From: an uncultured beta proteobacterium
GTDB lineage: Bacteria; Pseudomonadota; Gammaproteobacteria; Burkholderiales; Burkholderiaceae_C
Length of the DNA: 60,920 nt
Assembly: GCA_903828235.1 (NCBI GenBank)
Contig: CAIKLM010000007.1
Coordinates: 1 to 60,920, forward strand
Reading direction: 5' to 3'
The position numbers and the translations under genes were made by a program. Below are positions 45,195 to 56,367 of this stretch, one piece after another; the first letter of the stretch is position 1, and each line of letters begins with the position of its first letter. The notes under the pieces are model-generated. The model had not been told where the DNA came from. It ran no database searches and worked only from the letters and a program-made list of their open reading frames with translations.

Positions 45195-46052
45195 TCAGGC
45201 CGCCGCTTCGGCGGCCTGCAGGGTGTTGGCCAGCAGCATGGTGATGGTCATCGGCCCGACGCCGCCGGGCACCGGCGTGATGAAGCCACTGGGGCCCAGC
45301 GCTTCGCGCACCGGGGCGAAGTCGACGTCGCCGCACAGCTTGCCGGCCTCGTCGCGGTTGATGCCGACGTCGATGATCACCGCCCCCGGCCTGACCATGC
45401 CGGCCGTGAGCGTATGCCGCCGCCCGGTGCCCACGACCACGACGTCGGCGTTGCGCGTGTGCACGCCCAGGTCGGGCGTGCCGCTGTGGCAGACGGTGAC
45501 GGTGGCGTTGGCCTGCAGCAGCAGCATCGCCATCGGCTTGCCCACGGTGTTGCTGCGGCCGACGACGACGGCGTGGCGGCCGCGCAGGGGCACGCCCGTG
45601 CTCTCGATGAGCTTCATGCAGCCCCATGGCGTGGCCGGCCGCAGGCCCGGCAGCCCGGTGAGCAGACAGCCGGCGGAGTGCACCGAGAAGCCGTCCACGT
45701 CCTTGGCCGGCGCGATGGACTCGATGACCTGCAGCGCATCCAGGTGGGGCGGCAGCGGCATCTGCACCAGGATGCCGTGGATCAGGGGATCGGCGTTGAG
45801 CGCGGCCACGCGGGCCAGCAGGTCGGCCTGCGTCAGGCTGGCGGGGTACTGCTCGAGCACCGAGTGGAAGCCGCAGTCGGCGCAGGCCTTGACCTTGTTG
45901 CGGACGTACACGGCGCTGGCGGCGTCGTCGCCCACCAGGATGACGGCCAGGCCGGGCCGGCGCCCGGCGGACGCAAGGGCCGCCGCGCGCCCGGCGATGT
46001 CGCCGCGGAGCCGCTCGGACAAGGCCTTGCCGTCGATGAGGGTGGCGGACAT
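45195..46052 (-). CDS. folD: methylenetetrahydrofolate dehydrogenase / cyclohydrolase
   Basis: 285 residues. [13 protein letters not shown] holds the catalytic Lys, followed by [39 protein letters not shown] (NADP site) and the end motif [16 protein letters not shown]. Interconverts methylene- and formyl-tetrahydrofolate for one-carbon metabolism. A terminator just upstream separates it from the FixJ-type regulator. Confidence 0.98.
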   Translation of the reverse strand: MSATLIDGKALSERLRGDIAGRAAALASAGRRPGLAVILVGDDAASAVYVRNKVKACADCGFHSVLEQYPASLTQADLLARVAALNADPLIHGILVQMPLPPHLDALQVIESIAPAKDVDGFSVHSAGCLLTGLPGLRPATPWGCMKLIESTGVPLRGRHAVVVGRSNTVGKPMAMLLLQANATVTVCHSGTPDLGVHTRNADVVVVGTGRRHTLTAGMVRPGAVIIDVGINRDEAGKLCGDVDFAPVREALGPSGFITPVPGGVGPMTITMLLANTLQAAEAAA

Positions 46053-46063
46053 GGTGCGTTCCA

Positions 46064-46092
46064 AAGCAAAAGGGGCCGCGTGCAGCGGCCCC
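46064..46092 (-). terminator. intrinsic terminator of the histidine kinase/FixJ-type operon
   Basis: Stem GGGGCCGC/GCGGCCCC (46072-46092) with a 5-base loop, followed on the minus strand by TTTTGCTTT. Lies 18 bases after the regulator stop and before folD. Confidence 0.85.
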
Positions 46093-46110
46093 GGGGGATG
46101 GTGGCGGGAA

Positions 46111-46734
46111 TCAGGCCTTGCTCTGGGCGCCGAGCGCGATCTTGAGCAGGTCGGCCACCGTGTTGGCGTTGAGCTTTTCCATGATGTTGGCGCGGTGCGC
46201 CTCGACCGTCTTGATGCTGATGCCCAAGTCGTCGGCAATCTGCTTGTTCAGGCGGCCGGCGACGATGCGCTCGAGCACCTGGGCCTCGCGGGTCGTCAGG
46301 CGCGACAGCAGGGCATCGCGGCTGGCCTGCTCCTGGTGCTGGCTGAAGGCCGAGCGCGCCTGCTCGAGCATGCGCTCGACCAGGCTCAAAAGTTCGTCTT
46401 CCTTGAAGGGCTTCTCGATGAAGTCCATCGCGCCCTTCTTCATGGTCGTCACGGCCATGGGCACGTCGCCGTGGCCGGTGATGAAGACGATGGGCAGCGG
46501 GCTCTTGCGCTCGATCAGGCGATCCTGCAGTTCGAGGCCGCTGGCGCCTTCCATGCGGATGTCGGCGATCAGGCACGCCACCTCGCGGGGGTCGAAGCGC
46601 GAGAGGAAGGACTCGGCGGAGTCGAAGCACTTGACGCGGTAGTCCTTGCCCTCCAGCAGCCACTGCAGGGAGTCGCGCACCGCCTCGTCGTCGTCCACGA
46701 CGTACACGGTGCCTTTCTTCGGGATAAGGCTCAT
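46111..46734 (-). CDS. FixJ-family response regulator
   Basis: 207 residues. Receiver domain with [17 protein letters not shown], the phosphoacceptor Asp in [25 protein letters not shown] and FIEKPF, then a LuxR-type helix-turn-helix with [25 protein letters not shown] and [17 protein letters not shown]. It is the partner of the kinase 34 bases upstream. Because the pair is divergent from aceE, control of pyruvate dehydrogenase genes is a reasonable inference, not proven by sequence. Confidence 0.95.
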   Translation of the reverse strand: MSLIPKKGTVYVVDDDEAVRDSLQWLLEGKDYRVKCFDSAESFLSRFDPREVACLIADIRMEGASGLELQDRLIERKSPLPIVFITGHGDVPMAVTTMKKGAMDFIEKPFKEDELLSLVERMLEQARSAFSQHQEQASRDALLSRLTTREAQVLERIVAGRLNKQIADDLGISIKTVEAHRANIMEKLNANTVADLLKIALGAQSKA

Positions 46735-46768
46735 TCGGGGCTTGTCTCGGGCGGGGTGGGCGAGGGGC

Positions 46769-49363
46769 TCAGCGGCCGGTCGTCGTGGGCGCCAGGGCAC
46801 CGGCGACGGTGTCTGCGGTCGTGGCGGCGTGGTCGGCTTTCGGGTGCGGCTCCACGGGCAGCGTGAACGAGAACCTGCAACCGACGATCTGCGCCCCATT
46901 GTAGAGGTTCTGCGCCCGCATCCGGCCCTGGTGCGACTCGACGATGCTGCGGCACAGGCTCAGGCCGATGCCCAGGCCCTCCTTCTTGGTGGAGAAGAAG
47001 GCCTCGTACAGGCGGTTGATGGCCTCGTCCTGGATGCCCGGCCCCATGTCGGTGACGCTGAACTCGATGAAGCCGCCGTCCTGCGGCGTGTGGCGCGGCA
47101 CGACGCGAAGCTCGATGTGTCGGCGGCTCGGGGGCAGTTGGGCGTTGTCGATGGCCTCGGCCGCGTTCTTCAGCAGGTTCATCAGCACCTGCTCGATCAG
47201 GATGGGATCCACCATCAGGTCGGGCAGGCGCTGCGCGACGTAGGTCTGGATGGCGACGTTGCGGCGCTTGAGCTCGATGCCGGCGAGCTCGACCGCGTCC
47301 TCGACGATCTCGCGCGCCTGCGAGGGCTGTCGCTGCGGTTCGCTCTTCTTCACGAAGGCGCGAATGCGGTGGATGATCTGGCCGGCCCGCTCGGCCTGGC
47401 GGGCCGTCTTCTGCAGCGCCGCGATCAGGTCCTCGGGGCTGATGGACTCGGACTTCACGCGCGAGACCATGCCGTTGCAGTAGTTGGTGATGGCCGTCAG
47501 CGGCTGGTTGAGCTCGTGCGCCACCGAGCTGGCCATCTCGCCCATGGTCATCAGACGGCTGGTGACCTGGGCCTTCTCGGCCTGCGCGGCGGCCTGCTCC
47601 TGGGCGCGGCGGCGCGCCGTCACGTCGGTGGCGATGAGCATCTGGGCGAGCCGGCCGTCGGTCCACTGCAGGTAGCGGGCGCGGACGTCGAACCACTTGG
47701 CCAGGCTCTCGACGTACACCTCGCGCGGGCTGGCGTCGCTGCCGGCGAGCTCCTGGGTGGGCAGGCCCGAGAGGTGGTCGACCGGGTCGTCGCCATCGAG
47801 CTGGAAGCTGGCGTCGGCGGCGTTGCCGGCCATGGTCTGGTGGCCGCGCGCGTCGGCGCCGAACCACAGCCGGTAGCTGCGGTTCGCGAACAGCAGCTCG
47901 CCCTGCTGCACCGACAGCACGCTGACGCTGGCATCGAGACCCTCGAGCACGGTGGTGAAGCGCTCGTGGCTGGCCGAGAGCTGGTCGCGGATGCGCTTGG
48001 CCTCGGTGATGTTGGTCATGCTGGTCATCCAGCCGGTTTGTTGTCCCTTGGGGTCGATCAGCGGGCTCACGTACATGCGGGCATCGAACACCGTGCCGTC
48101 CTTGCGCATGACCTTGAGCTCGATGCCGGCGCTGGGGCTGCGGCCCTGCAGCTCCAGCTGCAGCAGTCGCATGTGCTCGTCGTGGCGGTCGGGCAGCCAG
48201 TAGGGGAAGGGCGGCAGGCGCCCCACCAGCTCGGCCGGCGAGAAGCCGGTCATCTGGCTGAAGGCGGCGTTGACGTAGGTGATGCGGCCTTCCAGGTCCA
48301 TCGCGCGCATGCCCGTCGGCATGGAGTTCTCCATCGCGCGGCGGAAGTTGGTTTCCTGGACCAGCGCGCCCTGGATCTGGCTGCGGCGGCGCATGTGGCG
48401 CCAGGTGCCCAGCAGCATCCACACGGTCAGCACCGAGAGCGCGACCACCATCCAGAACAGCGTGTTGTGGACGAGGCCGATGCTGGTGCGCCAGCCCTGG
48501 CCGCGCAGCACCAGGCCGTTGAAGGCGGGTGTCAGGGGGGCCTCGCTGAAGATGGGGGCGCGCATCGCCGCCTGCCCCGGCATGGGGGTGACGGTGGCGG
48601 CGAGCTGGCGGTCCTGCTCGTTGACGATGGCCACCACGTGGCGCCGCGCCACGTCGGCAGGCACGAAGTGGCGCAGCAGCGAATCCAGCGAGTACTCGGC
48701 CACCAGCACGCCGCCGAAGAGGCTGCGGTCCATCAGCGGCACGTGCAACTGGAAAACCTGCGCGCCGGTGGCGTCGGGGAAGGCGCGCGAGTACGCCGGC
48801 ACGCGGCTGTCGCGCGCAGCCTGGAAGGTGCTTTCGGCCTCGCTGGCCTCGTCCGGCCGGGGCAGGGCGGGGGCCGGCGTCTCGCCGCCCGGCCCGGTGG
48901 GGTAGTTGAAGGCCAGGTGGCTGCTGCGCGATGCGCGCCGCGCATCGACCCAGGTCAGGTGCGTGATCTCGGGGCGCTCGCGCGTGAAGGCCTGGGCCAT
49001 CGCCGCGAACTCCTCGACCTCCAGCGGCCGCGTGACCATCTCGCGCGCCATGCGGATCAGGGCTTCCTGGTTCTGGATCAGGCGCAGCCCCATCTGCTGC
49101 TGCGTCAGTTCGGTGTCGCGCCGGACGGACTCGATCTCGCGCTCGATCTCCTCGTTGCGCAAGTACCAGAAGGCCGAAATGATGGCCGCCAGGAACAGCA
49201 GCACCGACAGCAACGGGCCCAGCGTGGCCAGGCGGTCCTGGCGCGCCGGTGATTGCCGGCGCCACCACTGGCCGAACAGCCGCTTGGCCTGCGGCAGCGA
49301 GGTCGGCAGCGGGGCGGGCGCGGCCGTGGCAGACGGCTGGGGCGCTGGGCTGGGTTCGGGCAT
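46769..49363 (-). CDS. membrane PAS-domain histidine kinase, FixL/DctB-like
   Basis: 864 residues from ATG 49363. A proline-rich cytoplasmic start, helix near 50-72, a large periplasmic sensor (about 75-300) of CHASE/Cache type, a second helix near 305-325, one clear PAS domain (TGMRAMDLEGRITYVNAAF) and a second weaker PAS, then the kinase core with SVAHELNQPLTAITNYCNG, VLMNLLKNAAEAID, DMGPGI, FFSTKKEGLGIGLSLC. The PAS lacks an evident haem-binding His pattern of FixL, so oxygen sensing is not assumed. Cotranscribed with the FixJ-type regulator. Confidence 0.93.
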   Translation of the reverse strand: MPEPSPAPQPSATAAPAPLPTSLPQAKRLFGQWWRRQSPARQDRLATLGPLLSVLLFLAAIISAFWYLRNEEIEREIESVRRDTELTQQQMGLRLIQNQEALIRMAREMVTRPLEVEEFAAMAQAFTRERPEITHLTWVDARRASRSSHLAFNYPTGPGGETPAPALPRPDEASEAESTFQAARDSRVPAYSRAFPDATGAQVFQLHVPLMDRSLFGGVLVAEYSLDSLLRHFVPADVARRHVVAIVNEQDRQLAATVTPMPGQAAMRAPIFSEAPLTPAFNGLVLRGQGWRTSIGLVHNTLFWMVVALSVLTVWMLLGTWRHMRRRSQIQGALVQETNFRRAMENSMPTGMRAMDLEGRITYVNAAFSQMTGFSPAELVGRLPPFPYWLPDRHDEHMRLLQLELQGRSPSAGIELKVMRKDGTVFDARMYVSPLIDPKGQQTGWMTSMTNITEAKRIRDQLSASHERFTTVLEGLDASVSVLSVQQGELLFANRSYRLWFGADARGHQTMAGNAADASFQLDGDDPVDHLSGLPTQELAGSDASPREVYVESLAKWFDVRARYLQWTDGRLAQMLIATDVTARRRAQEQAAAQAEKAQVTSRLMTMGEMASSVAHELNQPLTAITNYCNGMVSRVKSESISPEDLIAALQKTARQAERAGQIIHRIRAFVKKSEPQRQPSQAREIVEDAVELAGIELKRRNVAIQTYVAQRLPDLMVDPILIEQVLMNLLKNAAEAIDNAQLPPSRRHIELRVVPRHTPQDGGFIEFSVTDMGPGIQDEAINRLYEAFFSTKKEGLGIGLSLCRSIVESHQGRMRAQNLYNGAQIVGCRFSFTLPVEPHPKADHAATTADTVAGALAPTTTGR

Positions 49364-49369
49364 CGCCCG

Positions 49370-49375
49370 ATTATC
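49370..49375 (-). promoter_or_regulatory. -10 box GATAAT just before the histidine kinase gene
   Basis: GATAAT on the minus strand ends 6 bases before the ATG at 49363 with no ribosome site between them. It is the strongest of the leaderless-type starts in the window. Confidence 0.5.
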
Positions 49376-49402
49376 CCGAGTGACCGGCTGCACGATGGTT
49401 CA

Positions 49403-49436
49403 CTTGGGGGCCTGCGAGGTCGCAGTGGCCTCCAAG
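49403..49436. promoter_or_regulatory. 34-base dyad in the kinase / aceE divergent region
   Basis: Arms CTTGGGGGCC and GGCCTCCAAG pair over 10 bases (one G-T), with an inner TGCGA/TCGCA extension. Relative to the GATAAT box it spans about -40 to -73 of the kinase promoter. It is also about 30 bases upstream of a TTGAAA -35 (49467-49472) of the aceE promoter. A regulator binding site shared by both promoters is the simplest reading; four T residues follow on the plus strand, so a terminator is the alternative. Confidence 0.5.
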
Positions 49437-49466
49437 TTTTCACATTACGGGAAGAGGTGGCACTAT

Positions 49467-49495
49467 TTGAAATTCAGGGCGTGCTGTGACACACT
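49467..49495 (+). promoter_or_regulatory. putative aceE promoter
   Basis: TTGAAA (49467-49472), a 17-base spacer and CACACT (49490-49495, weak) predict a start near 49502. The aceE ribosome site GAGGAGA is at 49526-49532. Confidence 0.4.
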
Positions 49496-49537
49496 TTCGG
49501 CCGCCGTTCCACGACCCCACCGAACGAGGAGACACAC

Positions 49538-52258
49538 ATGTCCGCGATGCCGCAGTCCACGCCGGGCCTGGCCGCCAACGACCTGGACGCCCAGGAAACC
49601 CGCGAGTGGCTCGATGCCCTGTCCGCGGTCATCGAGGCTGAGGGCCCCGAGCGCGCGCACTTCCTGCTGGAGCAGCTGCTCGAGCACTCGCGCCAGAGCG
49701 GCATCGACATGCCGTTCTCGGCCAACACCGGCTACGTCAACACCATCGAGCCGGCCGACGAGGAGCACAGCCCCGGCAACCTCGAACTCGAGGGCCGCCT
49801 GCGCGCCTACATGCGCTGGAACGCCATGGCCATGGTGGTCAAGGCCAACCGCCTGAACCCTGCCGACGGTGGCGACCTCGGTGGCCACATCAGCAGCTTC
49901 GCGAGCCTGGCGCACATGTTCGCCGCCGGCTTCAACCACTTCTGGCACGCCGACGACACCGACGCTGGCGGCACCCACGGCGGCGACCTGCTCTACATCC
50001 AGGGCCACAGCGCCCCCGGCATCTACGCGCGCGCCTTCCTCGAGGGCCGGCTCTCGGAGGAGCAGCTGCTGAACTTCCGCCAGGAGGTCGGCGGCAAGGG
50101 CATCAGCAGCTACCCGCACCCCAAGCTGATGCCGGAGTTCTGGCAGTTCCCCACCGTCAGCATGGGCCTGGGCCCGCTGATGGCCATCTACCAGGCTCGC
50201 TTCCTGAAGTACCTGCACGCGCGCGGCATCGCTGATACCAGCCAGCGCAAGGTGTGGGTGTTCTGCGGCGACGGCGAGATGGACGAGCCCGAGAGCCTGG
50301 GCGCCATCGGCCTGGCCGCCCGCGAGAAGCTGGACAACCTGGTCTTCGTCATCAACTGCAACCTGCAGCGCCTGGACGGCCCGGTGCGCGGCAACGGCAA
50401 GATCATCCAGGAGCTGGAGGGCGAGTTCCGCGGCTCGGGCTGGAACGTGCTCAAGCTGATCTGGGGCAGCAACTGGGATCCGCTGCTGGCGCGCGACAAG
50501 CACGGCGCGCTGCGCAAGCTGATGCTGGACACGCTGGACGGCGACTACCAGGCCTTCAAGGCCAACGACGGCGCCTTCGTGCGCAAGAACTTCTTCGGCC
50601 GCGACCCGCGCACGCTGGAGATGGTGGCCAAGATGTCCGACGCCGACATCTGGAACCTGCGCCGCGGCGGCCACGACGCCGCCAAGGTGTACGCCGCCTT
50701 CCACCGGGCCCACCACAACACCACGGGCCAGCCGACGCTGCTGTTGATCAAGACGGTCAAGGGCTGGGGCATGGGCAAGGCCGGCGAGGGCAAGAACACC
50801 GCGCACCAGGCCAAGAAGCTCACCGACGACGACATCCGCTACTTCCGCGACCGTTTCAACATCCCCATCCCCGACGCCGAGCTGCTGAAGATCCCGTTCT
50901 ACAAGCCGGCCGAGGACACGCCGGAGATGAAGTACCTGCACGAGCGCCGCAAGGCCCTGGGCGGCTACCTGCCCAGGCGCCGCCCGCGCAGCACCGAGAG
51001 CTTCACCGTGCCGGCCCTGGACACCTTCAAGAGCGTGCTGGAGCCCACCGCCGAGGGCCGCGAGATCAGCACCACGCAGGCCTACGTGCGCTTCCTGACG
51101 CAGCTGCTGCGCGACCAGGCCCTGGGCCCGCGCGTGGTGCCCATCCTGGTGGACGAGGCGCGCACCTTCGGCATGGAGGGCCTGTTCCGCCAGATCGGCA
51201 TCTACAACCCCGAGGGCCAGAAGTACACGCCGGTCGACAAGGACCAGGTCATGTACTACCGCGAGGCGCAGAACGGGCAGATCCTGCAGGAAGGCATCAA
51301 CGAGGCCGGCGGCATGAGCAGCTGGATCGCCGCCGCGACGTCGTACAGCACCAACAACCGCATCATGGTGCCGTTCTACATCTACTACTCGATGTTCGGC
51401 TTCCAGCGCATCGGCGACCTGGCCTGGGCCGCCGGCGACATGCAGGCGCGCGGCTTCCTGCTCGGCGGCACCAGCGGCCGCACCACGCTCAACGGCGAGG
51501 GCCTGCAGCACGAGGACGGCCACAGCCACATCCTGGCCGGCACCATCCCCAACTGCGTGAGCTACGACCCCACGTTCGCGCACGAGGTGGCCGTGATCCT
51601 GCACCATGGCCTGAAGCGCATGGTCGAGAAGCAGGACAACGTCTTCTTCTACCTGACGCTGCTGAACGAGAACTACCCGATGCCGGGCCTGGTGGCCGGC
51701 ACCGAGGAGCAGATCCTCAAGGGCATGTACCTGCTGCAGGAAGGTGCCAAGAAGACGCCGCGCGTGAACCTGCTGGGCAGCGGCACCATCCTGCGCGAGA
51801 GCATGGCCGCGCGCGAGCTGCTCGAGGCCGACTGGGGCGTGGCCGCCAACGTCTGGAGCTGCCCGAGCTTCAACGAGCTGACGCGCGACGGCCAGGACTG
51901 CGAGCGCTGGAACCTGCTGCACCCCACCGAGGAGCCGCGCGTGCCGTTCGTCACGCAGCAACTGGCGCCGCACGCCGGCCCGGTGATCGCCAGCACCGAC
52001 TACATGAAGGCCTACGCCGAGCAGATCCGCGCCTTCATCCCCAAGGGCCGCGCCTACAAGGTGCTGGGCACCGACGGCTTCGGCCGCAGCGACTTCCGCA
52101 GCCGGCTGCGCGAGCACTTCGAGGTCAACCGGCACTACGTGGTGGTGGCGGCGCTGAAGGCGCTGGCCGACGAGGGCTCGATCCCGGCCGCCAAGGTGGC
52201 CGAGGCCATCCGCAAGTACGGCATCGACGCCGACAAGGTCAACCCGCTATACGCCTGA
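49538..52258 (+). CDS. aceE: pyruvate dehydrogenase E1, homodimeric type
   Basis: 906 residues. Thiamine diphosphate motif [17 protein letters not shown] through [11 protein letters not shown], plus [19 protein letters not shown] and the family end [16 protein letters not shown]. It decarboxylates pyruvate and acetylates the lipoyl groups of E2, in the cytoplasm. GAGGAGA precedes the ATG. First gene of aceE-aceF-(Ntn hydrolase)-lpdA. Its cofactor links it to the TPP riboswitch biology elsewhere in the window only loosely. Confidence 0.99.
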   Translation: MSAMPQSTPGLAANDLDAQETREWLDALSAVIEAEGPERAHFLLEQLLEHSRQSGIDMPFSANTGYVNTIEPADEEHSPGNLELEGRLRAYMRWNAMAMVVKANRLNPADGGDLGGHISSFASLAHMFAAGFNHFWHADDTDAGGTHGGDLLYIQGHSAPGIYARAFLEGRLSEEQLLNFRQEVGGKGISSYPHPKLMPEFWQFPTVSMGLGPLMAIYQARFLKYLHARGIADTSQRKVWVFCGDGEMDEPESLGAIGLAAREKLDNLVFVINCNLQRLDGPVRGNGKIIQELEGEFRGSGWNVLKLIWGSNWDPLLARDKHGALRKLMLDTLDGDYQAFKANDGAFVRKNFFGRDPRTLEMVAKMSDADIWNLRRGGHDAAKVYAAFHRAHHNTTGQPTLLLIKTVKGWGMGKAGEGKNTAHQAKKLTDDDIRYFRDRFNIPIPDAELLKIPFYKPAEDTPEMKYLHERRKALGGYLPRRRPRSTESFTVPALDTFKSVLEPTAEGREISTTQAYVRFLTQLLRDQALGPRVVPILVDEARTFGMEGLFRQIGIYNPEGQKYTPVDKDQVMYYREAQNGQILQEGINEAGGMSSWIAAATSYSTNNRIMVPFYIYYSMFGFQRIGDLAWAAGDMQARGFLLGGTSGRTTLNGEGLQHEDGHSHILAGTIPNCVSYDPTFAHEVAVILHHGLKRMVEKQDNVFFYLTLLNENYPMPGLVAGTEEQILKGMYLLQEGAKKTPRVNLLGSGTILRESMAARELLEADWGVAANVWSCPSFNELTRDGQDCERWNLLHPTEEPRVPFVTQQLAPHAGPVIASTDYMKAYAEQIRAFIPKGRAYKVLGTDGFGRSDFRSRLREHFEVNRHYVVVAALKALADEGSIPAAKVAEAIRKYGIDADKVNPLYA

Positions 52259-52289
52259 CCGGGCACAACACATTACGGAGACGGACAAC

Positions 52290-53975
52290 ATGGCGTCGAT
52301 CGACGTGAAGGTGCCCGACATCGGCGATTTCGCCGAGGTCGCGGTGATCGAGGTGATGGTGAAGGTGGGCGACGTGGTCAAGGCCGAGCAGAGCCTGATC
52401 ACGGTGGAGAGCGACAAGGCCTCGATGGAGATCCCGTCGTCGCACGCCGGCGTCGTGAAGGCGCTGAAGGTGGCGGTGGGCGACAAGGTCCGCATGGGCT
52501 CGGTGATCGTGGAGCTCGAGGGCGCGGGCGGCGTCGCCGCCCCGCCGGCGGCCGCGCCAGCCCCGGCCGTGTCCCCGGTGGCGGCGTCCGTGTCCGCGCC
52601 GGTCGCCGCACCCGCCGCCGCACCCGCCGCCGCGCCGGCCGCAGCCGGCCCGGTGACGGTGGTGGTGCCCGACATCGGCGACTTCGACGAAGTGGCCGTC
52701 ATCGAGCTGTTCGTCAAGCCCGGCGACGCCGTGAAGCTCGAGCAGAGCCTGATCACGGTGGAGAGCGACAAGGCCTCGATGGAGATCCCGTCGTCGCACG
52801 CGGGCACCGTGCGCGAGCTGCTGGTCAAGGTCGGCGACAAGGTCTCCAAGGGCACGCCGATCGCCGTGCTGCTGGCTGCCGGCGGCGCGGCCGTGACGCC
52901 CGCAGTCGCGCCGGCAGCGGCAGCCCCTGCGCCGGCGGCCGCACCGGCCGCAGCCCCCGCCGCACCCGCCGCACCTGCTTCTGCCGCACCCGCCGCGGCG
53001 CCGGCACACCAGCCCGCCACCGCCCCCAGTACGGCACTGCCGCACGCCTCTCCCAGCATCCGGCGCCTGGCGCGCGAGCTGGGCGTGCCGCTGGCCGAGG
53101 TGCGGGGCAGCGGCCCCAAGGGCCGCATCACGCAGGCCGACGTGCAGGGCTTCGTCAAGGCCGTGATGGCCGGCGACGCCCAGACCGGCGCCCAGAAGGC
53201 CAAGGCGCCGGCCGCAGCACCCGCGGCCGCCGGCGGCGCCTTCCCGGGCCTGCTGCCCTGGCCCAGCGTCGACTTCGCCAAGTTCGGCGCCGTCGAGCGC
53301 AAGGAGCTCGGCCGCATCAAGAAGATCAGCGGCGCCAACCTGCACCGCAACTGGGTCGTGATCCCGCACGTCACCAACCACGACGATGCCGACATCACCG
53401 AGCTCGAGGCCTTCCGCGTGCAGCTGAACAAGGAGCACGAGAAGTCGGGCGTGAAGGTCACGATGCTGGCCTTCCTGATCAAGGCCTGCGTGGCGGCGCT
53501 GAAGAAGTTCCCGGAGTTCAACGCCAGCCTCGACGGCGACACGCTGGTGCTGAAGAAGTACTTCCACATCGGCTTCGCCGCCGACACGCCCAACGGCCTG
53601 GTGGTGCCCGTGATCAGGGATGCCGACCAGAAGGGCATCCTGCAGATCAGCACCGAGATGAGCGCGCTGGCGGCCAAGGCGCGCGACGGCAAGCTGAGCC
53701 CGGCGGACATGTCCGGCGGCTGCTTCAGCATCAGCAGCCTGGGCGGCATCGGCGGGCGCTACTTCACGCCGATCATCAACGCGCCCGAGGTCGCCATCCT
53801 GGGCGTGTGCCGCAGCAACACCGAGCCGCGCTGGGACGGCAAGGCCTTCCAGCCGCGCCTGGTGCTGCCGCTGAGCCTGAGCTGGGACCACCGCGTCATC
53901 GACGGCGCGGCCGCCGCGCGCTTCAACGCCTACCTCGGTGCCGTGCTGGCGGATTTCCGCCGCGTGCTGCTCTGA
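52290..53975 (+). CDS. aceF: dihydrolipoyl acetyltransferase E2
   Basis: 561 residues. Two lipoyl domains (lipoyl Lys43 and about Lys161 in [15 protein letters not shown]), each followed by long Ala/Pro linkers, a subunit-binding domain ([23 protein letters not shown]) and a catalytic domain ending [16 protein letters not shown]. It transfers acetyl groups to CoA and forms the core of the complex. The two lipoyl regions share a 62-base identical stretch of DNA. Confidence 0.98.
   Translation: MASIDVKVPDIGDFAEVAVIEVMVKVGDVVKAEQSLITVESDKASMEIPSSHAGVVKALKVAVGDKVRMGSVIVELEGAGGVAAPPAAAPAPAVSPVAASVSAPVAAPAAAPAAAPAAAGPVTVVVPDIGDFDEVAVIELFVKPGDAVKLEQSLITVESDKASMEIPSSHAGTVRELLVKVGDKVSKGTPIAVLLAAGGAAVTPAVAPAAAAPAPAAAPAAAPAAPAAPASAAPAAAPAHQPATAPSTALPHASPSIRRLARELGVPLAEVRGSGPKGRITQADVQGFVKAVMAGDAQTGAQKAKAPAAAPAAAGGAFPGLLPWPSVDFAKFGAVERKELGRIKKISGANLHRNWVVIPHVTNHDDADITELEAFRVQLNKEHEKSGVKVTMLAFLIKACVAALKKFPEFNASLDGDTLVLKKYFHIGFAADTPNGLVVPVIRDADQKGILQISTEMSALAAKARDGKLSPADMSGGCFSISSLGGIGGRYFTPIINAPEVAILGVCRSNTEPRWDGKAFQPRLVLPLSLSWDHRVIDGAAAARFNAYLGAVLADFRRVLL
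52386..52447 (+). repeat. lipoyl-domain DNA repeat, copy 1
   Basis: 62 bases identical to 52740-52801 and with 2 mismatches to 54655-54716. Encodes the lipoyl-Lys turn of the first E2 domain. Identity at silent sites points to recent duplication or ongoing gene conversion. Confidence 0.95.
52740..52801 (+). repeat. lipoyl-domain DNA repeat, copy 2
   Basis: Second E2 lipoyl domain; identical over 62 bases to copy 1, while flanking lipoyl sequence differs. Confidence 0.95.
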
Positions 53976-54548
53976 ATGAGCACGGTGGTCGTCGCCCGCA
54001 AGGGCCGGACCGTGGCCATCGCGTCCGACGCGCTGGTCACCTTCGGCGAGACGCGGCTGCCCGCCGGCTACGAGGCCAACGCCAAGCTGTTCAAGGCCGG
54101 CGGTTCCTGGTTCGGCACGGTGGGCAGCACCGCGCACACGCCGGTGCTGCAGCAGGCGCTGGCCTCGCTGGAGCCCGGGCAGCTGCGGCTGGACAGCCGC
54201 GAGGCCATCTTCGACACCTTCGTGGCGCTGCACCCGCGGCTGAAGGAGCGCTTCTTCCTGAACACGAAGGAGCACGACAACGACCCCTACGAGAGCAGCC
54301 AGTTCAGCGTGCTCGTGGCCAACCGGCACGGCATCTTCGGCGTCGAGAGCTATCGCGAGGTCTTCGCCTTCGAGCGCTTCTGGGCCATCGGCTCGGGCCG
54401 GCGCTTCGCGCTGGGCGCGATGCACGCCGTCTGGGCGTCGGCCCGCGGCGCGCGCGAGGTGGCGGCCGCGGGCGTGGCGGCCGGCTGCGAGTTCGACACC
54501 TGCTCTGCCGGCCCCGTGCGCGTGCAGACCTTCACCCTGACTACCTGA
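53976..54548 (+). CDS. HslV-like proteasome-fold Ntn hydrolase
   Basis: 190 residues. The start [24 protein letters not shown] aligns with HslV-type peptidases: if Met1 is removed, Ser1 is the nucleophile, Asp17 falls exactly in place (ASD), and Lys36 in NAKLFKAG matches catalytic Lys33. The following [20 protein letters not shown] matches the first helix. There is no HslU gene nearby. It resembles the betaproteobacterial proteasome homologue (BPH) group as I remember it, not checked. The ATG directly abuts the aceF stop and lpdA begins 10 bases after its stop, so it is made with pyruvate dehydrogenase. Its substrate is unknown. Confidence 0.82.
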   Translation: MSTVVVARKGRTVAIASDALVTFGETRLPAGYEANAKLFKAGGSWFGTVGSTAHTPVLQQALASLEPGQLRLDSREAIFDTFVALHPRLKERFFLNTKEHDNDPYESSQFSVLVANRHGIFGVESYREVFAFERFWAIGSGRRFALGAMHAVWASARGAREVAAAGVAAGCEFDTCSAGPVRVQTFTLTT

Positions 54549-54558
54549 GACAACCCCC

Positions 54559-56352
<1,794 letters not shown>

Positions 56353-56367
56353 CCGGGTGCGCCGGCC

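Noticed and set aside
43099..46866. Open frame of 1255 codons on the plus strand
   Set aside because: Antisense of prlC, folD and the FixJ-type regulator; no domain recognised, while those minus-strand genes have clear motifs.
46769..49363. True oxygen-sensing FixL partner of the FixJ-type regulator
   Set aside because: The PAS domains show no clear haem-binding histidine context and the genes neighbour aceE, not nitrogen-fixation or oxidase genes.
49463..52135. Open frame of 890 codons opposite aceE
   Set aside because: Val/Ala/His/Gly-rich shadow without motifs; aceE is unmistakable.
52540..52650. Short GC repeats in Ala/Pro linkers as possible repeat array
   Set aside because: They encode the flexible E2 linkers; no regular spacing or repeat-spacer pattern of a CRISPR array.
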